Below, piece after piece: positions 32,751-44,369 of a DNA stretch of 64,000 nt. Location: NCBI GenBank assembly GCA_003254925.1, contig QANZ01046960.1, positions 1 through 64,000 on the forward strand. The letters are read 5' to 3'. The DNA is from Chamaecrista fasciculata. Lineage: Eukaryota > Streptophyta > Magnoliopsida > Fabales > Fabaceae. The notes beneath the pieces are model-generated. The model did not search any database, was not told where the DNA came from, and worked only from the letters and a program-made list of their open reading frames with translations. The position numbers and the translations under genes were made by a program. Position 1 is the stretch's first letter. Each line of letters begins with the position of its first letter.

Positions 32751-34512
32751 ACCCGGAGAATCCTGCATGGGTTTTAGTCATTAGCTAGTTTCTCCTGTAC
32801 ACTTGTCACGATGCCCTTAGACCTGAGGTCTTCATCATTCCGGCGTTGTAGTTGTCAGACTTTGGCTTAGTCTAACGTTACCCGTAGCAGGGTAGCCATA
32901 AGGGCTAAGTACGGGTTTGGTTGATTACCGTGCTGAGGAATATGGTTGACCAAGATGGAATTTTGTCCCTCATAGAGATGGGAGATATTTAACTGGGCCC
33001 CTCGATGAGTCTGTCCAAGGAATGTGTGGCCACACTGGAAATTGGGACTTACTCAAGGAATCGAGAAAGTTGAGGTTTGGATTTTGGATGACTTTCCCAT
33101 GCCTAATCCATGACCAAAATATCGTAGGACAAAAAGGGATCTAGACAAGATGGTACTGAGGTTAAGTCGTTTCGGCGTTAAACGATAACTCACGTGTTTT
33201 GGGTAGTCGTGATGGCTTGCTAGAGTCCGCTCTCNNNNNNNNNNNNNNNNNNNNNNNNNNNNNNNNNNNNNNNNNNNNNNNNNNNNNNNNNNNNNNNNNN
33301 NNNNNNNNNNNNNNNNNNNNNNNNNNNNNNNNNNNNNNNNNNNNNNNNNNNNNNNNNNNNNNNNNNNNNNNNNNNNNNNNNNNNNNNNNNNNNNNNNNNN
33401 NNNNNNNNNNNNNNNNNNNNNNNNNNNNNNNNNNNNNNNNNNNNNNNNNNNNNNNNNNNNNNNNNNNNNNNNNNNNNNNNNNNNNNNNNNNNNNNNNNNN
33501 NNNNNNNNNNNNNNNNNNNNNNNNNNNNNNNNNNNNNNNNNNNNNNNATTTAAATATTAGTGTAATATTTTAATTCAATAAAGACTAAAATTCAAGATTT
33601 AAAAGATTGACTAAAGATATTATGGTAATATCTTAAATCAATATTGTTGGAAAATAACAAATTAGTTATAACTACCTAAGAGTTAGGTTTGTTATTTTGA
33701 TTTATTAAATTCCAACAAAATTAGAGGGGACTTGGCGCATGAGGGTAGGATCTTTTGGGGAGATTTGATCTTCCAAGATTGCATTTGAATTCAAATTATA
33801 TAATATTAAGGTAATATTATAATTAGGAATTCAAGTCCTAAAATTATGATATTATTGTAATCTCATAATTTAATAATTTGATAATCATATAATTTTGGGA
33901 TTCCCTAATTATAATTATCAAAACCTCAAACCCTATATATATTAGAGCTAAAGTCGACTTGCATATATGCCTCATGACACTCTTGGAATTTCGACTTTCC
34001 TTAGCCAATTCACAAGAGCAAAATTCGATTTTGGCTTTTGGTGAAGAGAGAGAGAAAACACAACCCTAGTTTTTTTCTAGAGAGAGAAAGTGGCACAAAC
34101 CTAAAAGTGTTTTAGGGTTTGTGACAAGGTTGTGCGAGATCAAGAATAAGATTCTTGATCTAGGCGCCATCTATTCTTGGAAGTTCAAGAATTGTTCTTG
34201 AATTCAAGAACACCGTAGATAAGGTCCCTGATTCACTTGGAGAAGTGAAGGAGGCTAGCACCTAGGCATCTGCCAAACTGTTCGTGTGGATCACCGGCGG
34301 AGGGAGCACACTCGGAGTGGACTCCTCAGCATCGTGGACACAAAAGTCGCCGATTGATTTGGGTAAAATTCTGGTCCTTATACAAATACAGATTCATATA
34401 GCGGATTCATTGGGAAAGAATTCGCTATGTGCCTTGTTTTATTATGTCTTGGTTTAAATTTTTAAATTTATATCCGTTTCCGCTGCGTTGTGTGCATGGC
34501 AATTTCCCAACA
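32751..34512 (+). mobile_element. Ty1-copia-type LTR, family B, plus copy with gap
   Basis: It starts inside the LTR (acccggagaatcctgcatgg), follows the family-B order (gcagggtagccataag, aatatggttgaccaaga, ggtagtcgtgatggc), loses 313 bp in the N run 33235-33547, and ends ggcaatttcccaaca at 34512. The first roughly 250 bp of the LTR are missing. It then abuts the interior of an inverted family-A LTR, which suggests insertion into that LTR. Confidence 0.75.
33235..33547. other. Assembly gap (313 N)
   Basis: All N, inside a family-B Copia LTR. Confidence 0.99.
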
Positions 34513-35028
34513 CTATATGCTATTTTCGGCGCTTTCCCAAGAAATTTAGGTCTGAATCATCCAAATCGGGCTTGGGCCTATTTAATTACGAATTATCGCG
34601 AACCCGCCGCAGCTATACGTGGCGGCGGTTCCGGCGGCGGTTTTTCCAGAGAGGACAGCCGCGGACCCGCCGTGGCTATGCATGGCGGCGGTTCCGGCAG
34701 ACTTTTGATTCTTCTCGGTTTGGTCCCTGACTCGTCTCCAAACATCCTTAAACCTTCCTTGAAGTATTTCAACACTTTGAACTTCATTAAAACCTATCAA
34801 GAACATCGAGAAATTAAGTGAATTCTCAGGATAAAGAAGATCAATCAAATAATAAAGATTAAACCCGAGAAAACCACACAAATACTCACAAAATAGTCCA
34901 AATAATCATCAAACCTCAAGGCATCATATTTCATCATAAAAGGACATAAAGGCATGCAAATGAATCCCAAATGAATATAAAATGCCCTAAAATGTCACCA
35001 AAATATATGATGAAATATGGTCAGATCA
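34513..35028 (-). mobile_element. Gypsy-like LTR, family A, partial inverted copy 3
   Basis: It is the reverse complement of 31353-31881 with few differences, including the GC-rich island (34604-34700), and ends at ggtcagatca (35019-35028). The rest of the LTR would lie beyond the Copia LTR end at 34512 but is not found there. Copies 2 and 3 therefore face each other across the Copia LTR. Confidence 0.8.
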
Positions 35029-35928
35029 TTTCCCTTATAAAATGAAAGTAAATGTGTGTCTAAAGAGGGGGATATGATGAGGTTTTCATTTATGATATGA
35101 ACTAGGGGTGGCAAAATGGGTAGGTTGGGTTGGTTTTGGGTTGGGTCATTAATGGGTGGGTCATAAATGGGTCAATGACCCATTTATGACCCATGAAATT
35201 TCTTTAAATGGGTCATGGGTGGGTCATGACCCATTAAAAGAGGGTCAACCCAACCCAACCCATGAACCCATTTAAAACATATTCGTTTTTAAATGATTTA
35301 ATAATTTATTTATTTTTTAAAATAATTATTTAATAAATAATTTATGTAATCCCTAAATTTATTTTAAAATTACAATTTAGTCCCTAAAAAAAATTTCACT
35401 TTATTTCAAAATTAAATTAATTATTAATTATTTAATCAGTAAATTAATTAAATAAATGACGTAATAATTTATTTTTCACCCTTAAATTTATTTTGAAATT
35501 ACAATTTAATCCCTAAAAATNAAGATTGAAGCAGATATGTATGTTTCTCCCAAAAAATACATATCTTTTCAGAATTCACTCCCTTTACTGTAAGTCCATC
35601 TTTAATCCAAAACAAATTAATCTAATATAACCAGCTTCAGATTTCATGATAAGTGGAATGAAGATCCAAACCAGCTTCACCTTCTACCTATATAAATGAA
35701 AGGAGAGATGAGAAAAAAAAAACAAAATAATATAACACCACTTGAAAAGAAAAATTGCAAATTCATACCTATACATCATCATTGATAGAGGACTGGATGT
35801 GGAGATCTTCAAAATTTTCAGTAAGTCTCACATTTTCTACTTTTTGCAAAGCTAAAAACAAAAAGAAAAATGTATATAAAATTTGTTGAAAGAATTTACT
35901 AAATAAAAAGGACTTTATGCAAATTAGA

Positions 35929-37622
35929 CTAACCTGATTGATATAGCCAATCTTGAGAACATATAATTGCCTCCACATTTTCCGGCAAGAGGGAACTTCT
36001 ATATTTGTCAAGAATACGCCCTCCATTACTAAAAGACGACTCTGAAGCAACAGTTGTTATGGGAATGGCTAATATGTCCCGAGCCATCAAAGATAATTTC
36101 TTGAATCGATGCTTATTTAAATTCCAATATTCAAGAACATCTAGCTCTGGATACAAATTAGTAGAAAGCCTTTCCTCTTCCAAATAAACATCTAACTAAG
36201 AAAATAATAAACAAATACAGTACTCATGAGCCAAAAAAATTAGAGATGAAATTGATAATTAGCATAAAGTTTGAGGATCAAAAAGATACTTTTACCCTGT
36301 TACATATTAGACATGAAAGGTGGTCTAACACACACATGCACTTATTAAAATGAGGTTTTAACATGTTAATTGTAGGGATTTCTTCTTTATTAATTATCGG
36401 TTAAAGCCACTTGCCAAATTGAAGCTGAACCCCTGTAACTAATTTAACAGAAGGAAGGGAATCGAATATAATATGGCTCCATCAAGTTGAAGCACATATA
36501 TATATATATATGGTTAATTAAGTTTGAGATTTGATCCCTAATTAATTANATAAATCTTCTTGTAACAGAATTCAACAAAGGCCAATTTATAACGTGGATC
36601 CAATATAACAGCAATTGACATGATCTCGCTATAGCTCTCCCAATATTTATCAAATTTTATATTCATGGATAGTGCCATGTGAACTATCAAGTCATCATCA
36701 ACTCCTGTAGATGCTTTTTTCATCTCATTCACAATCCTCAACTGAATCCTCCAAATATTAAGAAAATATAAATTTGCTGTGGGATACTTGGTGCCTGAAA
36801 AAATGGTAGTGACTTCATAAAAAGGCTGTAAAAAATTAGCTAGTCTTTCAGCCAAATCCCAGTCTTCATTTGAAGGACAACACCTAAAGTTTGAATCAAT
36901 CATGCTCAAATGAACAAAAGCTGATCGAAGATTAAGGGCACTCTCTATCATTAAATATGTGAAATTCCACCTTGTAGGCACTGATGGAGATTGTGCCCTA
37001 GGGCCAATCATCAAATAGATATGTTGTGAACATATCAATTAATTTATAGAGATAAATTAATGGTTATCACATTATTAGCATGTTTACTGTGATAACAGTC
37101 CGTGATTAATTATAGGATAATTAATCTAAAACTGTCCCTGGTCGATCATTCGGGTGGGAACCTGAATTGAACTAAGACCAGCATGACCTCGGTGCATAGG
37201 GATGCATGCACTAGATGCTGGTACGAGAGTCATGGTGCAATTACGTAACGAGTTACGAGTTGCTGGACTGACCCGGAGAATCCTACATGGTTTTAGTCAT
37301 TAGCTAGTTTCTCCTGNTCATGCTTAACTATCATCTTGGCAATCATCTCCCTATATTGACTTTGATTAAAGGGCACTTGGGAAGATACTTCATCATTGTC
37401 AAGAAAACATTTTGAAGAATGACGTAACATGTTTGATGACCCATGCCCAAGTTTATAATACTTCCCACAACTCTTACACTTTGCTTTTTCCAACCCATCT
37501 TCATCACATATTTTCTCAAAATGGATCCAAACTAAAGATGTGCTATTTCTAGATCTTTTTGCACTAGATGCAGTTGTAGCTAACTCCCTAATTTCTTCAT
37601 CTTCATTCTCAGATTCACTCAT
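35929..37622 (-). pseudogene. hAT transposase (BED finger / RICESLEEPER-like), disrupted
   Basis: Read right to left on the minus strand. (1) 37318-37622 encodes an acidic N-terminus and a BED zinc finger (VWIHFEKICDEDGLEKAKC, KSCGKYY, SSNMLRHSSKC). (2) After the Copia LTR piece at 36982-37316, 36550-36981 encodes VPTRWNFTYLMIESAL, FLQPFYEVTTIFSGTKYP and AVILDPRYKLAFVEF, the late catalytic-core region. (3) 35929-36183 encodes the C-terminal dimerisation domain (LDVLEYWNLNKHRFKKLS, IPITTVASESSFSNGGRIL). Roughly 250 residues between the finger and VPTRWN are absent at the join, including the first catalytic Asp region. A functional transposase is not possible from this sequence. Confidence 0.85.
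36982..37316 (+). mobile_element. Ty1-copia-type LTR, family B, 5' fragment
   Basis: It starts tgatggagattgtgccctag, the sense start of family B, and follows the 5' 335 bp of the LTR up to tagctagtttctcctg. There the single n at 37317 intervenes and the hAT BED domain resumes. The start is a clean insertion point inside the hAT frame (flank ggcac). The rest of the LTR and its right boundary are lost at the join. Confidence 0.8.
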
Positions 37623-37926
37623 TTTTTTCCTATTAACAATTAGTTATTGATTAGTTTCTAATTAAAAATATTTTTTACACACAATTTGACTTGAACTGAA
37701 ACTTGTAATAAAAAATACCAATAATACAATATCAGACTTACCAATACAGAAACACAAATTCAAACATAGATAGCTAGCTTCGGATTTTAGAACAAGTGGA
37801 ATACAGTTACTAATTTGCATTTAGCATGTCCCATAATTTAAAAAAGTGGGGTAATTGGGGCATTTCATCAAACAGGTTATGAGCACAAATTCCAACAAAC
37901 AGATTCAAACTCAACTAGCTTTAATC

Positions 37927-40052
37927 TGTTGGGAAATCACAGAGGGAGCGCAGCGGAAGAAAAATGAAAACTTTGGACTAAAACGCAAATAAAACTAAAA
38001 GCTAACTCTGTGATTCCTTCCAGGATCCACTAACTATGTTTATACTAAGTAAGAGAGGATGTTTACCTAGTTTTGATCGGTGACTTATCGTATTCGCGAA
38101 TTTGAGAAGTCCACAGAGTGTCCTTCCTCTACCAGTAATCCACACGAGCAGTTTGGCAGATGCCTAGGTGCTAGCCTCCTTCACTTCTTCCCAAGTGAAA
38201 AACAGGAACTATATCTATGATTCTTGAATAATCAAGAAGTGTTCTTGATTATCAAGATTGATTGGGCTTAGGCGATTTCTCACTCTTTATAGAAGCTCTA
38301 GGCGAAATTCTTGGTCTGACCAAGAATTGATCTGTGTTGTGTGTTATCCCTGAGATAGGCGCCTAGTGCCTCTATTTATAGTGTTCTCATTCCTAGTTTT
38401 AGGGAATCCTAGTCCAATTAGGATATCTCTAAGATATGTGATATCTTTTAGATATCTCAAAATATCTTTTGATTTATAATATTAAACTTAATATTATAAT
38501 TCAAAAATAAAGGCCCAATTCGAATTTGACTATCCAAGATCAAATCTTGAGATCAAATCTTAATTTGCTCAAATCCTATTGGTTGGAATGAGTCATGAGA
38601 TTTTGATTTTATAATTTAAATATTACTTTAATAATTAAATATAAAAATCGACTTTAGCCTAGACCCAAACTCTAAAATGCAAGATCAAATCTTCCATCCC
38701 AAGAAAGGGGGTAGGCGAAATTCTCATGGAGTTTTTGGAGGAATTTTATAACAACCCAAACTCCTTAGGTAGTTATAACTAATTCCTAACAATTTTGAAT
38801 AAAAGAATTACCTTAATATCTTTTAATTCAAATCCTATATCTTTTCCAAAAGATATTTATCTTATCTTTATTTAATTAATAAAAACAATTTCTATTAATA
38901 AAAATAAAGATAATGAGGCGCCACCCTCATCCTCATGTATCCCAATTTTAGTGAATTTAATAAATCAATAATTCCCTAATTTTTAGGAAACTTATTTAAT
39001 TTATTTATTCACTAATATTTTAATTGTAAAACTATTTAACAATTAATTTGAATTTAAATTTGTCCAACAAATTTAAAACCTCAATCATAGATATTTATTT
39101 AAGACAAGATTTAATGTCCTAAGACATTTAACTATGTCCTAAATTGTGTCACCTAAGTGACTCACGAATTAACCCTAATTCGTGTCCCAAAAATTAGCAT
39201 CTTGATCCTGCTCATGTGTGACCCAGCAGGCCTCACGTGAAGTTGGCAGCAAATCATCTTTATGATTCACAAGTTGTGAGCGGACTCTAGCAAGCCATCA
39301 CAACTACCCAAAACACGGGAGTTATCGCTTTAACGACTTTAACGATTTAACCTAAATACCACCTTGTCATAATTCCTATTGTCTCACGATATTTTGGTCA
39401 TGGATCAGGCACGGGAATGTCATCCAAAATCCAAACCACAACTTTCTCGATTTCCTGAGTTAGTCCCAATTCCCAGCGTGGCCACGCATTTCTTGGACAG
39501 ACTCATCGAGGGCGCCAGTTAAATATCTCTCATCTTAAATGAGGGACAAAATCCCATCTTGGTCAACCACATTCCTTTGCACGGTAATCAACCAAACCCG
39601 TACCTAGCCTGTATGGCTACCCTGCTACGGGTAACGTTGGACTAGGCCAAAGTTTGACAACTACAATGCCGGAATAGTCAAGACCTCAGGTCTAAGGCTA
39701 TCGTGACAGGTGTACAGGAGAGGCTCGCTTATGACTAAACCCATGCAGGACTCTCCGGGTCGGTCCAGCAATTTGTAACCCTTACAAAATTGCACCATGA
39801 CTCTCGAGAAGCATCTAGTGCATGTATCTCTATACACCGAGGTCATGCTGGTCTTAGTTCATTTACGTTCCCACGTGAATGATCGACCAGGGACAGTTTT
39901 AGATTAATTATCTTATAATTAATCAAGGACGCTATCATAGTAAACACGCTAATAATATGATAACAACATAATTTATCTCTATAAATTAATCAAAAAATAT
40001 GTTCAAATAACACATAAATAAAATGATTGGCCCTAGGGCACAATCTCCATCA
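37927..40052 (-). mobile_element. Ty1-copia-type solo LTR with 5-bp target duplication TAATC
   Basis: The 2126-bp segment begins TGTTGGGAAATCACAGAG and ends GCACAATCTCCATCA, the family-B ends inverted. Flanks TAATC (37922-37926) and TAATC (40053-40057) are identical. There is no internal domain. It is inserted in the 5' (right-hand) portion of the hAT element. Confidence 0.9.
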
Positions 40053-40568
40053 TAATCCTCCTCCAATACAAGCAACAAACAACAAGTAGGAATAAAAACA
40101 ACAGATTTGGAGAGTGCAAATCGCAGAGCAGATGAAGAAATCCTAATAAGTCTCACAGATTTCTCAATTGCAGAAATGGTAGAATCTCTCATTCACTTTC
40201 TTAATTTCATAATGAATGGGGAGAAGAGTAATACATACCTGCGTGTGAAAGCTCACGATTATGAAGAGAAGAAAGCAGTGAAGAAACCAACGGAGAAGAA
40301 AGCGGCACGAGACAAAGCCTCGACGAGTAGAGCCAGCAAAGAAACCTAGTGATGACAAGGAGAAAATGAAAAAAGCAGCGTTTAGAGTAAAGTAAATGGG
40401 TTAATAGGTAACCCATGGGTTGACCTAGCCCAACCCATAATTTGATGGGTTATAATTTACCCAACCCATTTATGACCCACCACTTAAATGGTTGGGTCAT
40501 GGTTGGTTATAAGGCAGTTGGATTGGGTTGGGTTATTGGGTTGGGTCATATTTTGCCAGCTCTACTCT

Positions 40569-41090
40569 GGCGATTGAGCTAATTCCCTCTCCTCGTCTTC
40601 GATCAAACCCTTAATCCGAGGCCAATAAGCTCGATCCAGGAGGTTTCAGAAATCGATGATGCTCTTCTTGCCATTCGTCAATGAAGAGTCCACGATGGGC
40701 ACTGGAACAAGCTTGTGGGCTGTTTTTGTGTAGAATAAGGAAGGGGAAGAAGAAGATTTGAAGAAGACAAGCATCAGTTTTTTACTTTTTTTTCTTGTTT
40801 GGGTAAAATAGAAAAAATAAACTTCAGGATATTTATTTTTTTCTTATGTTTTGATCCTATTATAATAGGAAAATGACTTAAATGTAAAAAAGAAATCTTG
40901 TTGGGTAGTGAACTATAATTTAATATGCAAGAGAAACTAAGCTCAAGGGTGAAATTTCATTTGAAACTATGAAACTTTTCTTCTTTTTTTTTGTGTCAAA
41001 GTCCTTCTCTCATCAAATAGGGAGTCAAACGCATAAAGTTTATTAATTAGGGTCTTAAAATAATATTTTAGCCGAAATTTCTGTTANATA
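40569..41090. other. Unassigned DNA with half of a foldback element
   Basis: From 40958 to 41080 the sequence (gtcaaagtccttctctcatc, gtcaaacgcataaag, ttagggtcttaaaata) matches the right arm of the 17286-17738 element in the same orientation. The partner arm is not visible. 40569-40957 holds no gene I can support. Confidence 0.45.
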
Positions 41091-41400
41091 TAAAATTAGT
41101 AAGAAATGATTGATAGAGAAAGTAATTGTAATAAATGAGAGTAGTAAAAATTACTATTTTGTCTAATATTTTTTATATTTGTATTAGAGTATAGGTAATT
41201 ATAAGTATATGAGTACGGGTATGATAGTAATTGGATAGATAATAAAATGAAATGAGAAAGAAATGAAATTTAGAATGGGGCAAAACAAACACTCATTATG
41301 CAATGTAGCTCCAGTTATGAAATGAAATGTGGATAATGAAGTTAGAATGGGGATGAAACCCCATCCCAAGGAGGCTAATCTCTCACTTAAAACAGACTCA
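41090..41400. repeat. MITE-like repeat, inverted relative to 18470-18700
   Basis: It carries the reverse complement of the series described at 18470 (aaattactattttgtctaat, tgtattagagtataggta). The single n at 41087 marks its left edge. Confidence 0.5.
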
Positions 41401-42003
41401 TTGAGAATTTTCATTCATTAACCCACAAGAGTTTATAAAGTATGATACATTTCTGTTAAGAATTTTGGTACTATCAAAAGTAAAATAACTGAGAGAACTC
41501 TGCAGGTTATGTCTATAATAAGACTTTAATTACTAAATAACCATTATTCTAGGAGATACTAGGAAGAGGAAAATACTCATATTATATTATCAAATCATTT
41601 CTGCTCTTACAATACACATCAACTTTGGTCCTATTTATACTATTATCTAAAGGCCCTTCAACTTAAACTCATTAATACAATAAATTACAACTAACCAAAC
41701 TTCAAAGTACATGACTCTTCATAACATATACTCATAAATATTTCAAAAGTCTAAGAGACTATTACAATGTAAAGGAACAATCTATAATATTTAAATTTAA
41801 TATTTCCAACATTCCCCCTTAAATTGAAATATCTCTTATAATTCGTGATATTAACTTTGGCAATCTCTTCATTATTCTTTTCTCTTGATTAACTATTTCA
41901 ATGTGTCTTCTCTTTCTTTCATTTTGATCTTCTATTGATCTATTCACTCAAATTATCATTCAATTTATTGACGTAAATGCTTCATTCACTTTCTTCAACC
42001 CTC
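41401..42003. other. AT-rich intergenic DNA
   Basis: No coding frames. The string aacattcccccttaaattg (41809-41827) resembles phrases found in plant Copia 3' regions, but no LTR ends were found. Confidence 0.35.
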
Positions 42004-43450
42004 CAATTGTTACTCATCATCATACTTTTTTTTTTCATATTCATACAATACAATACGCTTACGCGTATCACAAGTTTCTGATGTCAAGTTGCACTTCTTA
42101 CATTTTTTGGTCACTTGTTCATGAGCAGATGTTTCATTTGTACCATTGTTATCTGATGTCAAGTTGATGACTTCATCTTCACCTTCATATTCATCTTCAT
42201 CACTTTCACTAAATCTTCTATGATGAACAAAATATTTACCCTTTTGAGTCTGGGTTTGAGCACCACCAACATCAACACTAGTCAAACCTTCCTTTTCTTT
42301 GATTATATCCCAATATTCCTTGAATAAACCTTCATATGCTTCTGTCGGTCAAGCTAATTTTTTTTCCCTCGGAGTCTTCCTTCTCCAAATTGTTTTCAAT
42401 AATCAAAACTAGATCCCAACAGTTTCTTTTTTTCCTTTAACAATAGAAAATTTAGAGGTAGCATATAGATTTTGGACAGCGACATCACTGTAAAACATAT
42501 ATATAAAAAGGTCATCAAATACTAGTTTATTTATCAATTGTGTTACATATATGTGATACATTGGTAATAATGTAATGTATTTCATTAGATAATGGCTAAG
42601 TGTAAGAGAAAGATATTGATATTTGATTATCACACTAAATTTTGTACACATACAATAAATATTTTTTTAATGAAAGTATATAAAAGAACCAATTTTTTTT
42701 GTAAGCATAAAAGAACCAAATGAACTCGTCTCTTATTTACACAACTATATAAAAATGAGAATTTTACACACCAGACGAAACTAGAAAAATAAAATATATG
42801 AAATGCCCGATGACATATATATTGATAGATACCTTTGGTAAATCATTGATTTGATAGAAATAGATAATTTTTCGATATGTATCCCGTGTTTTTTGAGCAT
42901 CTTCCTCTTCCTCCTCATCTTCTTCCTCAATGTTTCTTTCTCAAAACCTATGATATCTTTTAAAAGTGAGAATGTTGAATTGCTTGTTGGTTAGCACACT
43001 TATTTATAGATGAGTGAATTTAAAACAACGATGATGTTAAACTATGATAATTTAAAACACCGATTGGTTAAAATAATATTATTTAAAACAATGACTACTC
43101 GAATTACGACTAATTAAGCTATGACTTTAATTAAACTAAACAACGACATTGGTACATTTATGTACTATATATGGATATCATAATATTAAGATGGCTTGGC
43201 ATATAGAAATATAAAAATGTAATGAGTAATGAGTAAGAAAAAGAAAAAATGAATATAATTAAAACAACGACTAGTTAAACTACAACTATTTAAAACAACG
43301 ATTAGTTAAACTACAATTATTTAAAACGATGACTATTGTCTTGTCGAACTACAATTATTTAAAACAACAACTAATCGAACTACGACTTTAATTAAACTAA
43401 CCAACAACATTGGTACATTTACTTTTGTATACTATATATATATATATTTT
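42004..43450 (-). repeat. Dispersed repeat D, copy 1, carrying a host-gene fragment
   Basis: It is homologous in the same orientation to 53400-55560. Read on the minus strand it contains EAYEGLFKEYWDIIKEKEGL followed by TSVDVGGAQTQTQKGKYF, an acidic SESDEDEYEGEDEVINLTS tract and a CKKCNLTSETC pair. LFKEYW..IKEKEGL resembles the segment after the PHD-like finger in plant PHD/SWIB/Plus-3 proteins (At5g08430/NERD type). Upstream (43010-43400) lies an array of about ten diverged aaaacaacgactagttaaac units. Stops and frameshifts exclude a functional gene. I infer a non-autonomous element that captured gene fragments. Confidence 0.55.
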
Positions 43451-44364
43451 CTTTTCTTTATTATGATATCCTAGAAGTAAGACACTATTTATAAAGGTTC
43501 GGATTCAAGTAAAACTTGATCCTACATCCTCTCTTCAAACACACAGAATGAGAATTTTATTAAATGCCGACGACTTTGTTGGGTAACCACAATTGGTTTT
43601 ACAGCAAATTATAATTATTTGCAATCTTTACACTCTCAACAACCTTACAAATTACACTAGATAACCATACATGTTTTTTGACTTTTCTTTATAACTTCAA
43701 TGCATCACTCTTTTAGTACCCTAACACAAGATTCATTAAATAGTTTTACAGATTAGTGACTTAACAAACTCACTAAAATCTCAAGTTCTTTACTAAATAG
43801 ACAATAATGAATTCACACATAAACTTTGGATTGTACATGACTGCATTTGAAGTCCTTTGGTAATGGTAACACCTTCTGCATAATTGGAACATGTTTGACT
43901 GCTTTTGTTCTTCTAAATTTCTTCAAATCTTAAAGGTGTTGAAGCTAGCACAAATAGAGTCCTTATTTGCTTCTCAGACTTACCTAATTGTTGACAAAAA
44001 ATTGAATTATATTGATGTCCTCCATGTAATTATCTTAATAGTAGAGTAATTTTCGCTTAAATAAAATCAGAGGAAATTGAATTCCATACAAATACGCAAC
44101 CTTGTTCTGAAATCCCAAAGTTTTAGAAATCAGATTTTGGTGTTGAGAAATAGAATTAGTGATTTTTAGAATTTAGATAGATTTTTTAAAGCTAGGTTTG
44201 GACCAATATTAGAAGTTGTCAAGTCATAATTTTTAGAAATTTGTGAACTCGATAATTTAGAATTTTTTTAATTGTCATATTTGTAATCCTCATATTTTAT
44301 TGAGCTTGTGGTAAAAATTTGGGATCAAACTGAGTTTAAAATTTCATCTAGGTTTTTTACGAAA
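43451..44364. other. Intergenic DNA, nothing recognised
   Basis: AT-rich with no frames or repeat ends that I can place. The string cttgt at 44365-44369 is the target duplication of the solo LTR that follows. Confidence 0.5.
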
Positions 44365-44369
44365 CTTGT

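Larger units (their letters stand above)
35103..40564 (-). mobile_element. hAT-superfamily DNA transposon, broken
   Basis: The left end TAGGGGTGGCAAAATGGG and right end (inverted) TAGAGCTGGCAAAATATG form 15-18-bp terminal inverted repeats. Both subterminal zones (35118-35275 and 40395-40550) are dense in gggttgggtcat / atgacccaaccc units. A hAT transposase relic lies on the minus strand inside. I see no 8-bp target duplication: flanks are atatgaac and ctctggcg. Since three single-n joins fall inside (35521, 36549, 37317), the two ends may not belong to one copy. Two Copia LTR segments are inserted (36982 and 37927). Confidence 0.65.

Noticed and set aside
41809..41830. Copia polypurine tract (inverted)
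   Set aside because: The phrase is suggestive, but no adjacent LTR terminus or Copia domain was found.
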